64,000 nt of DNA from Platynereis dumerilii (Eukaryota > Annelida > Polychaeta > Phyllodocida > Nereididae): NCBI GenBank assembly GCA_026936325.1, contig JAPTHN010000010.1, positions 51,643,283 through 51,707,282 of the forward strand, in the 5' to 3' direction. Under the pieces are notes generated by a model, which saw only the letters and a program-made list of their open reading frames with translations, was not told where the DNA came from and did not search any database. Shown here piece after piece: positions 35,962 to 49,315 of this stretch. The first letter of the stretch is position 1. Every line of letters begins with the position of its first letter. A program made the translations under genes and the position numbers.

Positions 35962-37094
35962 TATAAATGGCTGTAGGAGTAATGACAAATTGTTCAGTGA
36001 AAGCCAGCCAGTAAATCTCACATGAAGAGAAGCAAGCTGTGGGGCATTTTCCTGCCCATGGATAATTAATTAGCAGGTGTGATCAGCATTTGTCTCCACA
36101 ACACCTTCAGGGCAATTGCAGGTGTTCATCAATAAAGTATGCGGTGAAGTGGCAGTTAAACAAGTCACCTTCAACATAAAAAACAACTCCTTGTTTCAGA
36201 AATTGATGATATGCCAGCCACATCGTGCAGTATTTATGACCAATGCTTCTTCAATCTTCATGATGGTGGTATTCTCACTTTTTGGCACACAAAATGCATG
36301 GAATATTTATGCAGGTGTACACTGAACACTAGTGAACAACCATAATTATTATGTGCTCACAAACTTAGGCTCATCCATCAGAAGCATTAAGGCAGACACA
36401 AAAAGTCTTTCACTCCAAAATGATTGATGACTGGCCAATGAGGTCACACTTAGCCTTCCATTGTATGGGGTTGCTTACGATAGCACCTATTGAATTAGGC
36501 AAAGCTAGCATCACCTGTACCTATATGTATTATCAAATTTAATGTTTAATTATGTAGATGTTGCATATAATATTCATGTTTGGCTAAATGAAAAAACTGT
36601 TTGTCAGTCTGTCTGTCTGTCTAGCTGTCTGTATGGCTCTTTGTAATTGTTCAAGAACTGTCCAGGAACACCATAATTGTATAAACTTCTTTGTCCCCTA
36701 GTGTAGGGAAATTTGTGGCGAGCCTTCCACTGATTACAGCTTAGGGCAGTCACAGAGCAACCATGTTTAGAGGATACGGGAACGTTGGCCAAGGTTCCCA
36801 TGCCAAAGCACCCTCCGGAGTTGGTGATCACCTTATGATGATGGTGAGAAGACTGGGAGTCCAGCACATACCCTATTAATGACCCAGGGTCATTCAGTTG
36901 CCCTAGGATAGATATGGAAACACCTCCAACCCCCCACCCCCTACTGCTTATTCATAGACACCAGAGATACGTCATCAATACAAACACCATATGGAAATGG
37001 AAATAATAATTTCCTAAAATTTGCTTTGCAGTAGAAAGTGCAGGTTGCCTTTAGTGTATGCAAAATTGACACTAGTACAGCCAGTGGCCAGTTA

Positions 37095-37282
37095 CACTCT
37101 AAAAAATTTCGGGACAAAATTGTTTTTTAGATTCAAAATGGTTTTTTGAAAAACCAAATTTCAATGCAAAACCAACATGGATTTTTGAAAAAATCCATGT
37201 TGGTTTTCTGCATTGAAATTTGGTTTTTCAAAAAACCATTTTGAATCTAAAAAACCAATTTTGTTTGAAATTTTTTAGAGTG
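37095..37282. mobile_element. 188-bp near-perfect fold-back Tc1/mariner-type MITE
   Basis: The whole element is one hairpin: CACTCTAAAAAATTT at the left pairs with AAATTTTTTAGAGTG at the right, and the inner CAACATGGATTTTT pairs with AAAAATCCATGTTG around a tiny loop near 37190. TA flanks both ends (37093-37094, 37283-37284). Copy B of the segmental duplication seems to lack it. Confidence 0.92.
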
Positions 37283-38611
37283 TATGACTGGATAATCCAA
37301 GTACCTAAACCAGGCTGTGGACAATACTGAATATATACTGAACATGGAGCAATACCAATTTTGGTGCCCATCTCACCCATAACAATCCCATCAGCAAGAT
37401 GCCAGAAGCATATATTCACTGAGTTGTAAATAATAGTATTTTTATGTTACAGTTGCATTTCCTTCATATATCGTGACTTCCTCTTTTCCCAAAAGACTGA
37501 AAGTATTCAGACAGAAGTTATGTGAAAGGGGCCGGTGAAGCAGAAAATTCAAATGTATTTCTGAATCATTAAGTCTGAAAAGATGTACATCTCCTGACGG
37601 TAAAAAAGAAAAAGAAGATGCTTAGAATTCTGTCTCAGTCGTCAAATCAAAAATCTTTTGTTTGTGATATATGTCCAACCAAGCCATAGAAGATGTAGTG
37701 AAAGATAAAATCTGCCTTTAAACAAAAATGTCATAAAACGTTCACAAAACAATTCATAAAATGGCAAGTCGGTAAAATCTGACACAATTCATTTTTTTTA
37801 GACATAAGATTTAAATACAAAAACTTTTCAGTCTTCCAGAAACTATGCTGAAGTTCCTCACTGACCGATGGCTTTATTACTTTTGCTTTAATAGTGAAGA
37901 TGTGATATTAAGCATACAAATTAATCAAATCAATTGGATTCTTTAATAACTTCATTTTGACAATGAAAAGGTGAACCTAAAAGTTTGAAAATTTGCAAAA
38001 CAATTCATTCCGAGCTATTTGCTGCTTTGATAGAAAAGTGCGAAAGACAAGCAAAAGAGGCTCAGAGGTCGAGGACCTCAGAGGTTAAAGAGGATGTCAA
38101 GACAATTGAGCCATGAAAATATCCCATTCTCCTATAAATTCCTGACTTATGGCATTCATTTAATTGTTGGAAGAATGGTTCAATAACTCTTTCAAACATC
38201 TAGTCGTCTTAAATGTGTCATTTGCCTTCTTTTATGGACATTCAGTTACAATAGAGCACTGAAGCTTGGCGTGATGGGATCCATTTCATTCCCAACACAT
38301 TTCTTATAACTTTTCAGAACAGGACTTTCTGAATAAATTTGCGGGGCCTCTTATCTGGATGATACGGAGGCCTTTATTCACAATACTTACAAAACTCGCC
38401 TTCTAACATCTCCTGATGCCCCTCCCAAGACTTGCTATGATATGCAAATGTGACCTACTGGCTGTGATGTTAAGAATTATTCAGCTTTCAAAGGTGTAAT
38501 TTGAAATAAAAATGTATATAACATAGGGCAGACTGATATTATTAATGAGATAGGGAGAATTTCACAGGACCACATTAGAAATAAGACGTGTCTTTTATGT
38601 GTTATCCTGGC

Positions 38612-38652
38612 CACCTTGTGGCAAATCAAATCAAATCAAATCAATTCAATTA
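38612..38652. repeat. (ATCAA)n short tandem repeat
   Basis: CAAATCAAATCAAATCAA followed by ATTCAATT-type variants. Confidence 0.75.
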
Positions 38653-39661
38653 AGAATATATAAATATTGATATGATCTTCGTTTTCGTTATATATATTAA
38701 ATTTAGTTTCTTGGCCTTGTTTAGATCCATCAAGTAGTTTCTGAAGTTACTAAATAGAAAAAGCAAAGTAGATTTGACTGTGATATATAGCAAGAGTAAG
38801 TATGAAATATTCTCCACTAATGATCTTTGATGGATTTCTTTCCTCTGAAAGGAACAAAGTGATAATTTCATTGGCTTCAGAATTATGACTGAGCTACTGT
38901 GGTCTTTGAGGGACATATATCTAAGATATTTTGAAGAGGGGGAAAGACATAGATCATGATATATAATTATATAATATTATATCTGAGTGGTTTCAGAATG
39001 AGTTTTAAAACAACATTTCTTAATATAAAGAGATGGTCATGAATAAAATTCCAATGAACGTTATGTTTTCAAATTCATTACTCATGTTTATGAAATCCAG
39101 TGTAATGTCCTGTCGAACTAACATGATTTTTATAATTATAGTTATATATGATTTAAGTTATCTTAATGTCTGTAAAAAATGGATGAGTTTTATTTTGTGG
39201 GATGCCGAAACTATATGACTGAGACCTAGTAACAGCTGTGATGGCATGGGCGGACAGTAGACAAATGATCAGCTTCAGTAAAGAGCACCGGACAGTCTTC
39301 CCAAAGTAATTAATTCTTCGTTTGCAGGATGTGGGAGATTTCCATGGACCGTTTTAGAAACACTGTTGACTTGACTGAACACAGAGTTTTGCTGAAAATA
39401 TATAAAATTGTGTAACAATTTGCAATGAAGTAAGATCATTTCCCTCTGACTATCTATCAGCTTATTTATCTGATTATTTTGTTTTGGGACATGAAATACA
39501 GGTCTATTTCCAAACCAGATGATTCTATGAAACCTATGTCTTTTGTTTTGTTACATTGTTGCGTTTTTAATGATGCTCAGTGTACTATGTAACTGTCTCT
39601 AATGCAAAAATGAAAGCTCATTGTAGACTTAATCATCTTACAAACTGAAACCACAGTGCTT

Positions 39662-40126
39662 AGTCCAATTTTGCTTTAGGTTGACAAAATTGGCCTAAGT
39701 TATTTTTGACAATTGTTGGCAAACAGCCAAAAACTGACTTAGGCTAATTTGGTTTTGACAACCAAAATGACTTAGGCCAAAATCTTTTTGTGGTCTAGCT
39801 GTGTTATTAAGCATATTTCCATAAAATTATTGAATGAAATGTGAGGAAACATCTTTTATAAAATTAATGCTCACAATTATGACAAAAAAATATTGGTGAT
39901 ATCCACTAAAATCAGTGATAACAAAATTGGCCTAAGTCCAAATGGCCTAAGTCCAAAGGATTTAGGCCATATACATGAAAATTAAATTAGGGTTTTGAGG
40001 TGATTGTTATTCATTTAGGAGTCCAAATTTTTTTTAACACATGTATTATCACAAGGGCCTTCCTGTGGTACCAAATAGGAAAAATGGCCTAAGTCTGACT
40101 TGGGCCAATTTTGCTTTAGGCTGACG
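39662..40126. mobile_element. 465-bp insertion specific to duplication copy A
   Basis: Copy B reads GTGCTTAGAATTTACTAC near 61967, but copy A splits at GTGCTTAG and resumes at ATTTACTAC. The insert is bounded by direct, not inverted, copies of CCAATTTTGCTTTAGG plus TGAC (39664 and 40104). It repeats GGCCTAAGT/ACTTAGGCC many times. No ORF. The class is unclear; direct terminal repeats this short could also come from tandem duplication. Confidence 0.55.
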
Positions 40127-40205
40127 ATTTACTACATTATACAGAAGCTGCTTACACTTTATAACCAATATTGATTGAGAAACTAAGCTTATACTTGCAA
40201 TGCTA

Positions 40206-40484
40206 CTAGGAGAAGTCATTTAAAGTATCCCACCACTCATCAGTGAGGTCACGCTTCATTTCAATACATTTGATAGGGCTTGTGATGTCCACTGGCAGCT
40301 GAATGTAAGTTCTCATCATTCGTCTACTGTAACTGCCACCAGTATGGTCACAAGCCCGTATTTCTGCTAAATCTACATTGTTGCTAAAAAAGTTTGGTTG
40401 ACAGCCTCGGAACAGAAAAATGTCATTCTGGAATGTTCCTTGTGAAGTCACATCCCTATTCTGCAATGTTATTCTGTATGACAC
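40206..40484 (-). pseudogene. Exon-like coding fragment, copy 1
   Basis: A minus-strand frame of 92 residues has gene-like text (FLFRGCQPNFFSN, DLAEIRACDHTGG, RMMRTYIQLPVDITSPIKC) and ends DEWWDTLNDFS before a stop. I do not recognise the family. The frame closes upstream within a few codons, so it is not a complete gene; it may be a captured exon or the last exon of a gene lying to the right. A second, altered copy follows at about 40520-40780 and copy B of the large duplication lacks both. Confidence 0.4.
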
Positions 40485-40519
40485 ATAAGCAGTTTATGAG
40501 ATCATAGCCTATACTTGAA

Positions 40520-40780
40520 ATGCTACTGGGAGAAGTCATTTAAAGTGTCACACCACTCATCAGTGAGGTCACAAGTTGCCTTATGAAAATTTTACACTTC
40601 ATTTCAATGCATTTGATAGGGCTTGTGATGTCCACTAGCAGCTGAATGTAAGTTCTCATCATTCGTCTACTGTAACTGCCACCAGTATGGTCACAAGCCC
40701 GTATTTCTGCTAAATCTACATTGTTGCTAAAAAAGTTTGGTTGACAGCCTCGGAACAGAAAAATGTCATTCTGAACTTCG
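40520..40780 (-). pseudogene. Exon-like coding fragment, copy 2 (disrupted)
   Basis: Nearly identical to 40206-40450 at DNA level across QNDIFLFRGCQPNFF ... RTYIQL. One Pro codon is changed to Leu. A 26-bp difference after the IKCIEMK codons (about 40573-40598) shifts the frame and loses the DEWWDTLNDFS end. This shows a local tandem duplication followed by decay of one copy. Confidence 0.45.
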
Positions 40781-43700
40781 ACATGTTATTTTGAAGAGGA
40801 AAATAGTATTGCTTTTTCTCCACTTAGAAAAAAGGGGTACATACAGATACATTTTATGTTCTCAAATGGTGAGTGTACTGTAACTCATTAAACTGAGTTT
40901 TATTTCTTGTCATCTTCCATATTTGAACACTCTGGGATGAAGAACTCTTTCTCAGAGTGCTATATGAATTATAAAGGCTTCAGTCCTGATGGAAACTGAT
41001 GTGGTCTTTTCATATTTTTACTTCTCATCAGCACTTTATTGGGTTATGTTTAGGAGAAGGATGCACAAATATAATGTAGACATTGACAAAGCTGTGTTAA
41101 ATGTTTACATCTTCTGGTATGTTTGGTGTTTCTTCATTTCCTATTAATGAGTTTTTTCACCTTTGTTCTGCTATATAATTTATCATAGGAGCTCTGTGCT
41201 ATGAATATCAAGTAGTTGTTAGACAGCTATTTTAATATAGATTGGAAATTAGGCAATATGAGGAAAACAGAGAAAATACAACACAATGACATTGCCAATG
41301 GTTGTGTCATGTAAGTAATTGAGGAAACCCAGTTTAGCGGAAAGGCATCTGAAGAATATGCTGGTTCATTATTGACTTGACATCCCAGCATAAGGCCAGA
41401 CATTATGACCTGTCTTAATTTAAGACATGTCATAATGTGTGGCCTTATGCCAGGATGTCATGTCAATAGTGAACCAGCAGATTCTTATAAAGTTGATAAT
41501 TCATCTTCTTGAGTCACTTTTTCTATGATCTGTGAACGGAGAAAAAAGCTGTAATATCAAATTCCTATTACGTCAATTTGAAAAAGATTGTGAGTAAGCT
41601 CAATTTTTTTTTCTTTAGGCAGAAAATCTCTTTGGCCGTATAATCTGAGAAGATAAAAATTAAGTAGGGATGTAAGTCTCTCTAGCTATTTTCTTGTATT
41701 TATAAATCTACATGCAAAAATGTCATACATGTATAGAGCCTCTGACAGTGGAAATTAGTTGATGAAAATAGCATCAAGATAACATGCCATCTGGGATTTG
41801 CATGAAGTTCAGCTCACAAGTTTTGGAAACTTTTCAGACATTAGTGTAAAAATCAGAAAATTAGATTTATATTTTTGAATCCTTTGTTTGCAAGCAATCT
41901 TTATCAGTCAGCTCAAATGATGAGTGAGATGGTTGCACAATTCCATTTAGCTTACATAGCTTGTGGTTGTGAATGATAATCTGGTCATTGTCATAACATA
42001 AATCAACAAGCTATGTTGGCTCAAATGAATTGTGCAACCATGTCACTCAATCATTTCACCTGATTAAAAATTCAAAATCAAGTCCAGATATGCTAAAAGC
42101 CTTCAGCTATGAGCTCTTTCCTCTATAACTGGGACCACATCTTGCCCACCTTCATTGATTGACACCTTAATATAGATTTTTGCTGGAACAAGTGTTTTAT
42201 TAATCCTTTTGACAAAGCTGTTATGTGCATGTGCATCTAATGGACATTGCCAATTCAGAAATGCTTCTATTTCAAGTAGGGTGGATCCTCTTGTAAAGCT
42301 TTCTGAAGACAAAGCGTGAATAAATCAATAAAGGAAAACAATTTTTTAAAAGCATGTTTCTCAGAAACCATAATGCAGTTTGCAAATTGTGATGCTATAA
42401 GAAGTGTTTTCCCATTTTTTGTTAGCAGGGAAGCATGTTGACATGTACGTAAGATTTATAAGCCAATGAGTGAGAACACTCGCTGGACCAGCTATCCGTT
42501 CTTTTATAGTAGAAAAGTTTTAAGTTCCCCTGGCAGAGAAACATCCCAAAATGACCACAAATGTGATTGATTTCAAGTTGTTCTTATATTTATATTCTCT
42601 CTTTAAAGGTTAAATAAAACTGATACATGAAGGCTGCAAAGCTATTTAGTCAGGTCTCTTATGGTAAAAAAAGGGCAAACTCGTGACAAACTGGACAAAG
42701 CTCTGAAACTTTCCACAATGAAAGTCGAAGATCTGAAGTTCACTTTTTGCCTAAGCTCCAAAAAAAAAATGCGAGGTAGTTGTTTATAAAAGTGTTTCCA
42801 TGGCAACAAGTCACAAATCTAAGGGGAAAGGAATACAAGCATTAATTCAATCGCAACATAGAGATGGTTTCACATAGTGCTATCAATTCATATATTGAAT
42901 TCCATGTTATCATAATTATAGTTGCCATGGCAACGATATGATACACAAAAATACACAAATAATTGGACTTCCCAATGCTATAAGTGCTGTGGGAGAAACA
43001 GTATCCATGTGTTTGATTGTTTTATAATGCCTATGAATGCCTAAAACAATTACCTTTTATCTTTTTCTAAGCTCCAAAGAACATTTCAAAGGTAAATAAT
43101 TAAAATTGTGTTTCCTTGACAACAAGTTATATTTGACTGGCCAAATGTGAAAATGATTGTTCAACACTTTTTAGGAAGGCACTGGGAAGCAGAGCACTAA
43201 TTTTTGAAATTAATGAATTTTGGTAAACGTTTTAGTGAACTCTCACACATATCAAGGAGTTCTCATATATTTGGTTGCCATGGCAACACAACAATAATTG
43301 AAAAATGTTGGATAGTAGATACGCTAAATCAGGGTTAATTGGTGGAAGCAAAACCATGCTGAGAAAATAGGCATTTTTTGGTTATCATGAGTGCGTCTAG
43401 ATGTACATGTCTATGCATGAGAAATTTTGAGAATGGATCCTCAAATGTTGTTACCTGGATCACCACTTGTTTTCATGAATATGGGCCAACATAACTAACA
43501 GGTCTTCAAAGCTAAGTTTTCCCACACAAAAACTTGAATATCTCAAAGACTTTCTTGTCGATTTCGATGAAAATTGGCACATATATACGAGGGGCGTTCA
43601 GAAAGTTCACGGCTTTTTTTTTATATGGACACTTGTATTCTATCTAGAACTATGAATTTTTTACAGGATAAAATTCAGCTGTTTTGGAATGGATTTCCAA

Positions 43701-43879
43701 AATTTTGGACAATTTGGACATTTTTAAGTCATTCTGTGGTTGCCATGGAAACCGAAAGATCAGCTAGGTGGAGCAGGTAATACTGAGATCAAGAAAGCCA
43801 ATGAATTGTGGCTGAGAGCAACCTCGCTCTATCACTTGTATTAGTGAGATTGACAATAATTGACACAAGAAATATAATA

Positions 43880-45510
43880 CTAGCTTTTAAAAATACTCCC
43901 AAGTACACCAGAAGCATTAATTCATACACCGGACCCGTTGAAGAAAATGTTCCTTGAAGCTGTCAAGACAAAGTTTTGTGAACAAATTTCGGTCATCCAA
44001 AGCCTTTTCCTCTCCGGTGCCTGAAACTATAGCCCCCAGTGACTAAAGTAAGGGAAAACCAGGACTCATGTAAAGCTGTATGTCATAGGAATAGCTGGGA
44101 TGGATAATGCTGTCTCTTTAGGTCGCTTATCTTGTTCATACCAGTAAATCAATTCTCTGTCATAAGTCTTCATGTAGTAAAGGACCCACATCCTGCCGCA
44201 TTAGGGTGTGTCAATTTTCAATTATTATGCAACTTCAAAAAGCACTAGTGCCTAAAATATGCATTTTGACTTGGGGAATCCAAATCTGTTTTCGAAATAG
44301 CAATACGACAATTCTTACCTACTTCAATTTTGGTTTAAAGTTTCATTATTTTTTTCATTTTCGACCATCTTCGCCAATCCGCGGTTCTCTGTAACTTTGT
44401 CAATATTTGTCATACAGTATTCTGATTGCCATGGTTGGAAAGCCCTCTAAAAGACCTACATTTTGAATACCAACATCAATGGTCTATGACAATATCTTGA
44501 CTCCCTATGTCTCTTTGGCTAGTACTTTTCAGAAATGAAAATGTTGTTGACTGTCTAATCCTATTAAGAAAAGGCTTTTGAATTTTTTTCACTGATAATT
44601 GCTTGATTCACATTCACCAAGTTCCAGAATGAGCAAATAAAATATCTTTTTAATTCTTGGTCATGGAAAATCCTGCTTTATGAGCTTGGAAGTTTTAATG
44701 CAAAATTTTGTCGGAATTATTGAAACAAATCATGGAGGGGCTGTTATACTTCATATTTTAACTTCATAAGAATTACATATAGGACAACATCATTGGTACC
44801 ATGAGAATGCTAAGAGTATTGTCTTTCGTATGTTACTACTCATGTTGCCCTGCAATAAATTCTGACGAAGATACGATATGAAATGCAACAGACCCCATCT
44901 CACATTTTACGAGTTTTCAACTAACATTAACATTAAAACTTCATCACACACAAGCCAGGCACTCCCATGGTAAAAATCAAAAAAATGTTTGTATTTGGTC
45001 ATTCTGGAACTTGGAGAATGTGAATCATTTTTAAATAGGATTAGACAATCTGCGTCATTTTCATTCCAAGAAGTGCAGGCTGAAGGGCCATTGGGAATCA
45101 AGATATTGTCCTAGACCATTGATGTTGGTATGCAAAATGAAGGTCTTTTTGAGAGCTTTTCAACCATGGTAATTAAAATGCTGTATGATAGATCCTGACA
45201 AAGTTATAGAGAACCGCGGATTGGCGAAAATGGTCGAAAACGAAAAAAAAATTGAAACTTTGGACCAAAATTGAAGTAGGTAAGAATTGTCGTATCACAA
45301 TTTCGAGAACAGATTTGGATTCCCCCTGGTCAAAATGCACATTTTAGACACTAGTGCTTTTTGAAATTGCACAAAAATTAAAAATTGACACACCCTACTG
45401 CCGCATGAAACTCTCTTGCAAAATCTGGCATGCAGGAGTGCTGTACGACAAGGGTTCAGAGTGAGAATACAAACATTTGGTGTGTTTGAAAGTATATTTG
45501 GAAGCTTATG
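43880..45510. mobile_element. Insertion with ~30-bp inverted ends and TA flanks, 1.6 kb
   Basis: The right arm of the 5.5-kb palindrome reads AAGAAATATTATAGTCC (inverted, near 48830) without a break. The left arm is split here by sequence starting CTAGCTTTTAAAAATACTCC and ending GTATATTTGGAAGCTTATG; the two ends are imperfect inverted relatives. TA lies at 43878-43879 and 45511-45512. It contains the fold-back element at 44202-45397. Confidence 0.6.
44202..45397. mobile_element. MULE-like fold-back element, 1.2 kb, 9-bp TSD
   Basis: The ends TAGGGTGTGTCAATTTT and AAAATTGACACACCCTA (with a few interior differences) continue as ~300-bp arms (44202-44510 and 45105-45397), including AATCCGCGGTTCTCTGTAAC and its mirror. 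A perfect 9-bp target duplication, CTGCCGCAT, lies at 44193-44201 and 45398-45406. Long arms plus 9 bp fit a Mutator-like non-autonomous element. No transposase. Confidence 0.88.
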
Positions 45511-45639
45511 TAATAGTCCTTGCCCTGGGGGTCATTTGTGTGACCGAGAGAGGGAGAGCGTTTGACTTCATATTCTGTTACTATATGGTCTGGCCTTTAA
45601 AAAAAATCAGGGTAGACATCTGGCGGCATGGCAGGTTAG

Positions 45640-46330
45640 GAGAAATCCAAGATGGCGGCCAACATGGCCGCCGTGACAAGAAAAATGAGTTAAATTGCTC
45701 ACAGTAACACTACAGAGACCTGTAATACATCAAAATAGGGGTTTTCTGGGATGCTGAATACAAATATGTACAAATAAAACCTCTTACTACTTTTTCTCTA
45801 TAGATATTCAAGATGGCTGCCAAATCTAGCCAAAATGGCTGCCGTGAATGGAAAAACGCCTATTTTACAGAACAACAAACACCGCACAGGCATGTTTTAC
45901 ATCAAGATAGGGGTTTTCAAGGTTGCTGAGTTCAATAATGTACAAATAAAACCTCTAGCTCCCTTCTATTTTGAGAAATCCAAGATGGCCACTGATATGG
46001 CTGCTACAAAGTCCTGCAAAAACATCTTTGTTGCCCCCAACAAACACTAAACAGGTGTGTAATACATTAAAATAGGGGTTTTCAAGGTTGTTGAGTTTAA
46101 TAATGCACAGATAAAACCTCTTGCCCCCTACTATTTTAAGAAATCCAAGATGGCCACTGATATGGGGGCCTCAAAGTCCTGGTAAAAACCTAATTTGCCC
46201 CAAACAACACCTAATAAGGGTTACAAGGATACCGCAAAATAAGGTTTTTCTACGTTCCAGAGTTCAAATAAGCATGAATGATAATTCTTGCATTTTTTAT
46301 TTTTTATTATTCAAGATACCTAATGATATG
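45640..46330 (+). repeat. ~165-bp tandem units with AAGATGGC cores, left arm
   Basis: Five units start with (T/C)CAAGATGGC near 45650, 45811, 45983 and 46147 and a decayed one near 46313. Each runs on to AAAATAGGGGTTTTC and AATAAAACCTCT-type text. Mirror copies lie at about 48020-48700. Confidence 0.85.
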
Positions 46331-48014
46331 ACTGCTATAAAGATCTGGAAAAATGTATAGGTTGCTCACAGTACACACCGTTTGGGGTGCATCATTGTGG
46401 CAGATTTTAGGGATGCTGTATCCGTGAAAATTCTTCATATTTTCCATTGTTAGATGGCTGCAATTAAGAACCAGTGTAGACACCTGTTCTAAGGTGTTTC
46501 AGTAAAGTTGTGAAAAAAAAACTCAAGACTCGCCATGGATAGGGCAAGATCAATTCCAGTGACAGGCAAAGTAACACCTGCATCTTTTAGGCCTTACAGT
46601 TTATCTTTGTGGGGGAACTATAGCTAAGCACAACCCATTAAGAGAGAAAGAACAAGAGAAATCTTTTTTTTTTGTCACAGTCACACATTCTGAATTCATA
46701 GTACAAAAAAAACTATGTGAATGACCAACATACCTCGATCGTAACAATTCACATAGTTGACGTGAGGCACTATTCCAACTTCAAAATCACAAAATGATAT
46801 AAAAGTCTCAGTGATGGACTCCATGGCATTTTTTCCTTTACCATTTATGGAACTATCTCAGACATACACAATGCAATTGCATGGTTCCTGTGGCACTATT
46901 CTTCATTAGATCCTCACTGTGAGACCTATTCCAATAACAGGGGCTACAGAGTGTCCATGTCCGCAATTATTATTTCCCCTACAAAAATAATCATTTTGTA
47001 TCAGATTGTCACTTACACAATGTGTTCCACCTTGTGATAATACTTTGACTTCTCTGGTTAAATTGGGCCCATCCCATGACTTAATTTTCCCTGAAAGGAA
47101 CATGTGCCAGATAACGTTGCTTTGGAGCAATCTCATTCATAATAATAATATTGATTAACTTGGCTGTTAAATATGTAACAGGAAGCATTTATTTATTTGT
47201 GCAATTCAACTGTGAAATTGTGCTGCTGCAAAAGCATACGTTTAAACTGAGTATCTGTCAAGGCCTATTCAGCTGAATGACCTAAATAAAATTTGAGCAT
47301 TCAACCCACTTTTCGCAGTTTAATAAACTACATGTATGCAGGTTAATATATTGAAGATAATGCAACTGGATATTCTTTGGGAATTTAAAATAAAACTCCC
47401 CTAATAATGATTACTCACAGTGAGGATCTGATGAAGAATAGTGCCACAGGAACCATGCAATTGCATTGTGTATGTCTGAGATAGTTCCATAAATGGTAAA
47501 GGAAAAAATGCCATGGAGTCCATCACTGAGACTTTTATGTATCATTGTGTGATTTTGAAGTTGGAATAGTGCCTCACGTCAACTATGTGAATTGTTACGA
47601 TCGAGGTATGTTGGTCATTCACATAGTTTTTTTTGTACTATGAATTCAGAATGTGTAACTGTGACAAAAAAAAAGATTTCTCTTTTCTTTCTCTCTTAAT
47701 GGGTGTGTGCTTAGCTATAGTTCCCCCACAAAGATAAACTGTAAGGCCTAAAATATGCAGGTGTTACTTTGCCTGTCACTGGAAATGATCTTGCCCTATC
47801 CATGGCGAGTCTTGAGTTTTTTTTTTCACAACTTTACTGAAACACCTTGGAACAGGTGTCTACACTGGTTCTTAATTGCAGCCATCTATGTAACAATGGA
47901 AAATATGAAGAATTTTCACGGATGCAGCATCCCTAAAATCTGCCACAATGATGCACCCCAAACGGTGTGTACTATGAGCAACCTATACATTTTTCCAGAC
48001 CTTTATAGCAGTCA

Positions 48015-48710
48015 TATCATTAGGCATCTTGAATAATAAAAATAAAAAATGCAAGAATTATCATTCATGCTTATTTGAACTCTGGAACGTAGAAAAACCT
48101 TATTTTGCGGTATCCTTGTAACCCTTATTAGGTGTTGTTTGGGGCAAATTAGGTTTTTTCCAGGACTTTGAGGCCGCCATATCAGTGGCCATCTTGGATT
48201 TCTTAAAATAGAAGGGGGCAAGAGGTTTTATCTGTGCATTATTAAACTCAACAACCTTGAAAACCCCTATTTTAATGTATTACATACCTGTTTAGTGTTT
48301 GTGTGGGGCAACAAAGATGTTTTTGCAGGACTTTGTAGCAGCCATATCAGTGGCCATCTTGGATTTCTCAAAATAGAAGGGAGCTAGAGGTTTTATTTGT
48401 GCATTATTGAACTCAGCAACCTTGAAAACCCCTATTTTGATGTAAAACATGCCTGTGCGGTGTTTGTTGTTCTGTAAAATAGGCGTTTTTCCATTCACGG
48501 CAGCCATTTTGGCTAGATTTGGCAGCCATCTTGAATATCTATAGAGAAAAAGTAGTAAGAGGTTTTATTTGTACATATTTGTATTCAGCATCCCAGAAAA
48601 CCCCTATTTTGATGTATTACAGGTCTCTGTAGTGTTACTGTGAGCAATTTAACTCATTTTTCTTGTCACGGCGGCCATGTTGGCCGCCATCTTGGATTTC
48701 TCCTAACCTG
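48015..48710 (-). repeat. ~165-bp tandem units, right arm
   Basis: Inverted copies of the units at 45640-46330 in mirrored order, ending at GGCGGCCATGTTGGCCGCCA near 48668. Confidence 0.85.
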
Positions 48711-49315
48711 CCATGCCGCCAGATGTCTACCCTGATTTTTTTTTAAAGGCCAGACCATATAGTAACAGAATATGAAGTCAAACGCTCTCCCTCTCTCGGT
48801 CACACAAATGACCCCCAGGGCATGGACTATAATATTTCTTGTGTCAAATATTGTCAACCTCACCAATACAAGTGATAGAGAGAAGTCTTTACCAGCTGCA
48901 ATTCATTGGCTTTCCTTGTCTCAATATTACCTGCTCCACCTAGCTGATCTTTCGGTTTCCATGGCAACCACAGAATGACTTAAAAATGTCCAAATTGTCC
49001 AAAATTTTGGAAATCCATTCCAAAACAGCTGAATTTTATCCTGTAAAAAATTCATAGTTCCACATTGAAAATAAGTGTCCATACAAAAAAAAGCCGTGAA
49101 CTTTCTGAACGCCCCTCGTAGGACTGCATATGGTCCCTGTGCATGTGGAGTATTGTGAACTTAAGGTACAACTGTTAAATTTATGCACAATATAACATAT
49201 CCCAAAGTGAGCACCATGTTTTTTTTACTATTTCAAAATTTCAACATTAAATCAAGAGAAATTGTACTTGTACTGCTTTTCTTTAACGGTAATTACAATT
49301 AGTCAGGGAGTCACA

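Larger units (their letters stand above)
43588..49118. mobile_element. 5.5-kb palindromic element with mariner-type ends
   Basis: The ends CGAGGGGCGTTCAGAAAGTT and AACTTTCTGAACGCCCCTCG are flanked by TA (43586-43587, 49119-49120). These ends match the GAGGGGCGTTCA type known from mariner-family transposons. The arms mirror each other through 46923 and from 47415, around a spacer of about 490 bp; the right arm is about 1.7 kb and the left is longer because of the insertion at 43880-45510. The arms contain five tandem ~165-bp units. No ORF longer than about 90 residues; those present are mirror copies and spurious. Confidence 0.85.

Noticed and set aside
45835-48507. Identical 71- and 79-codon frames on opposite strands
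   Set aside because: They are mirror copies within the palindrome arms and the ~165-bp units, not genes.
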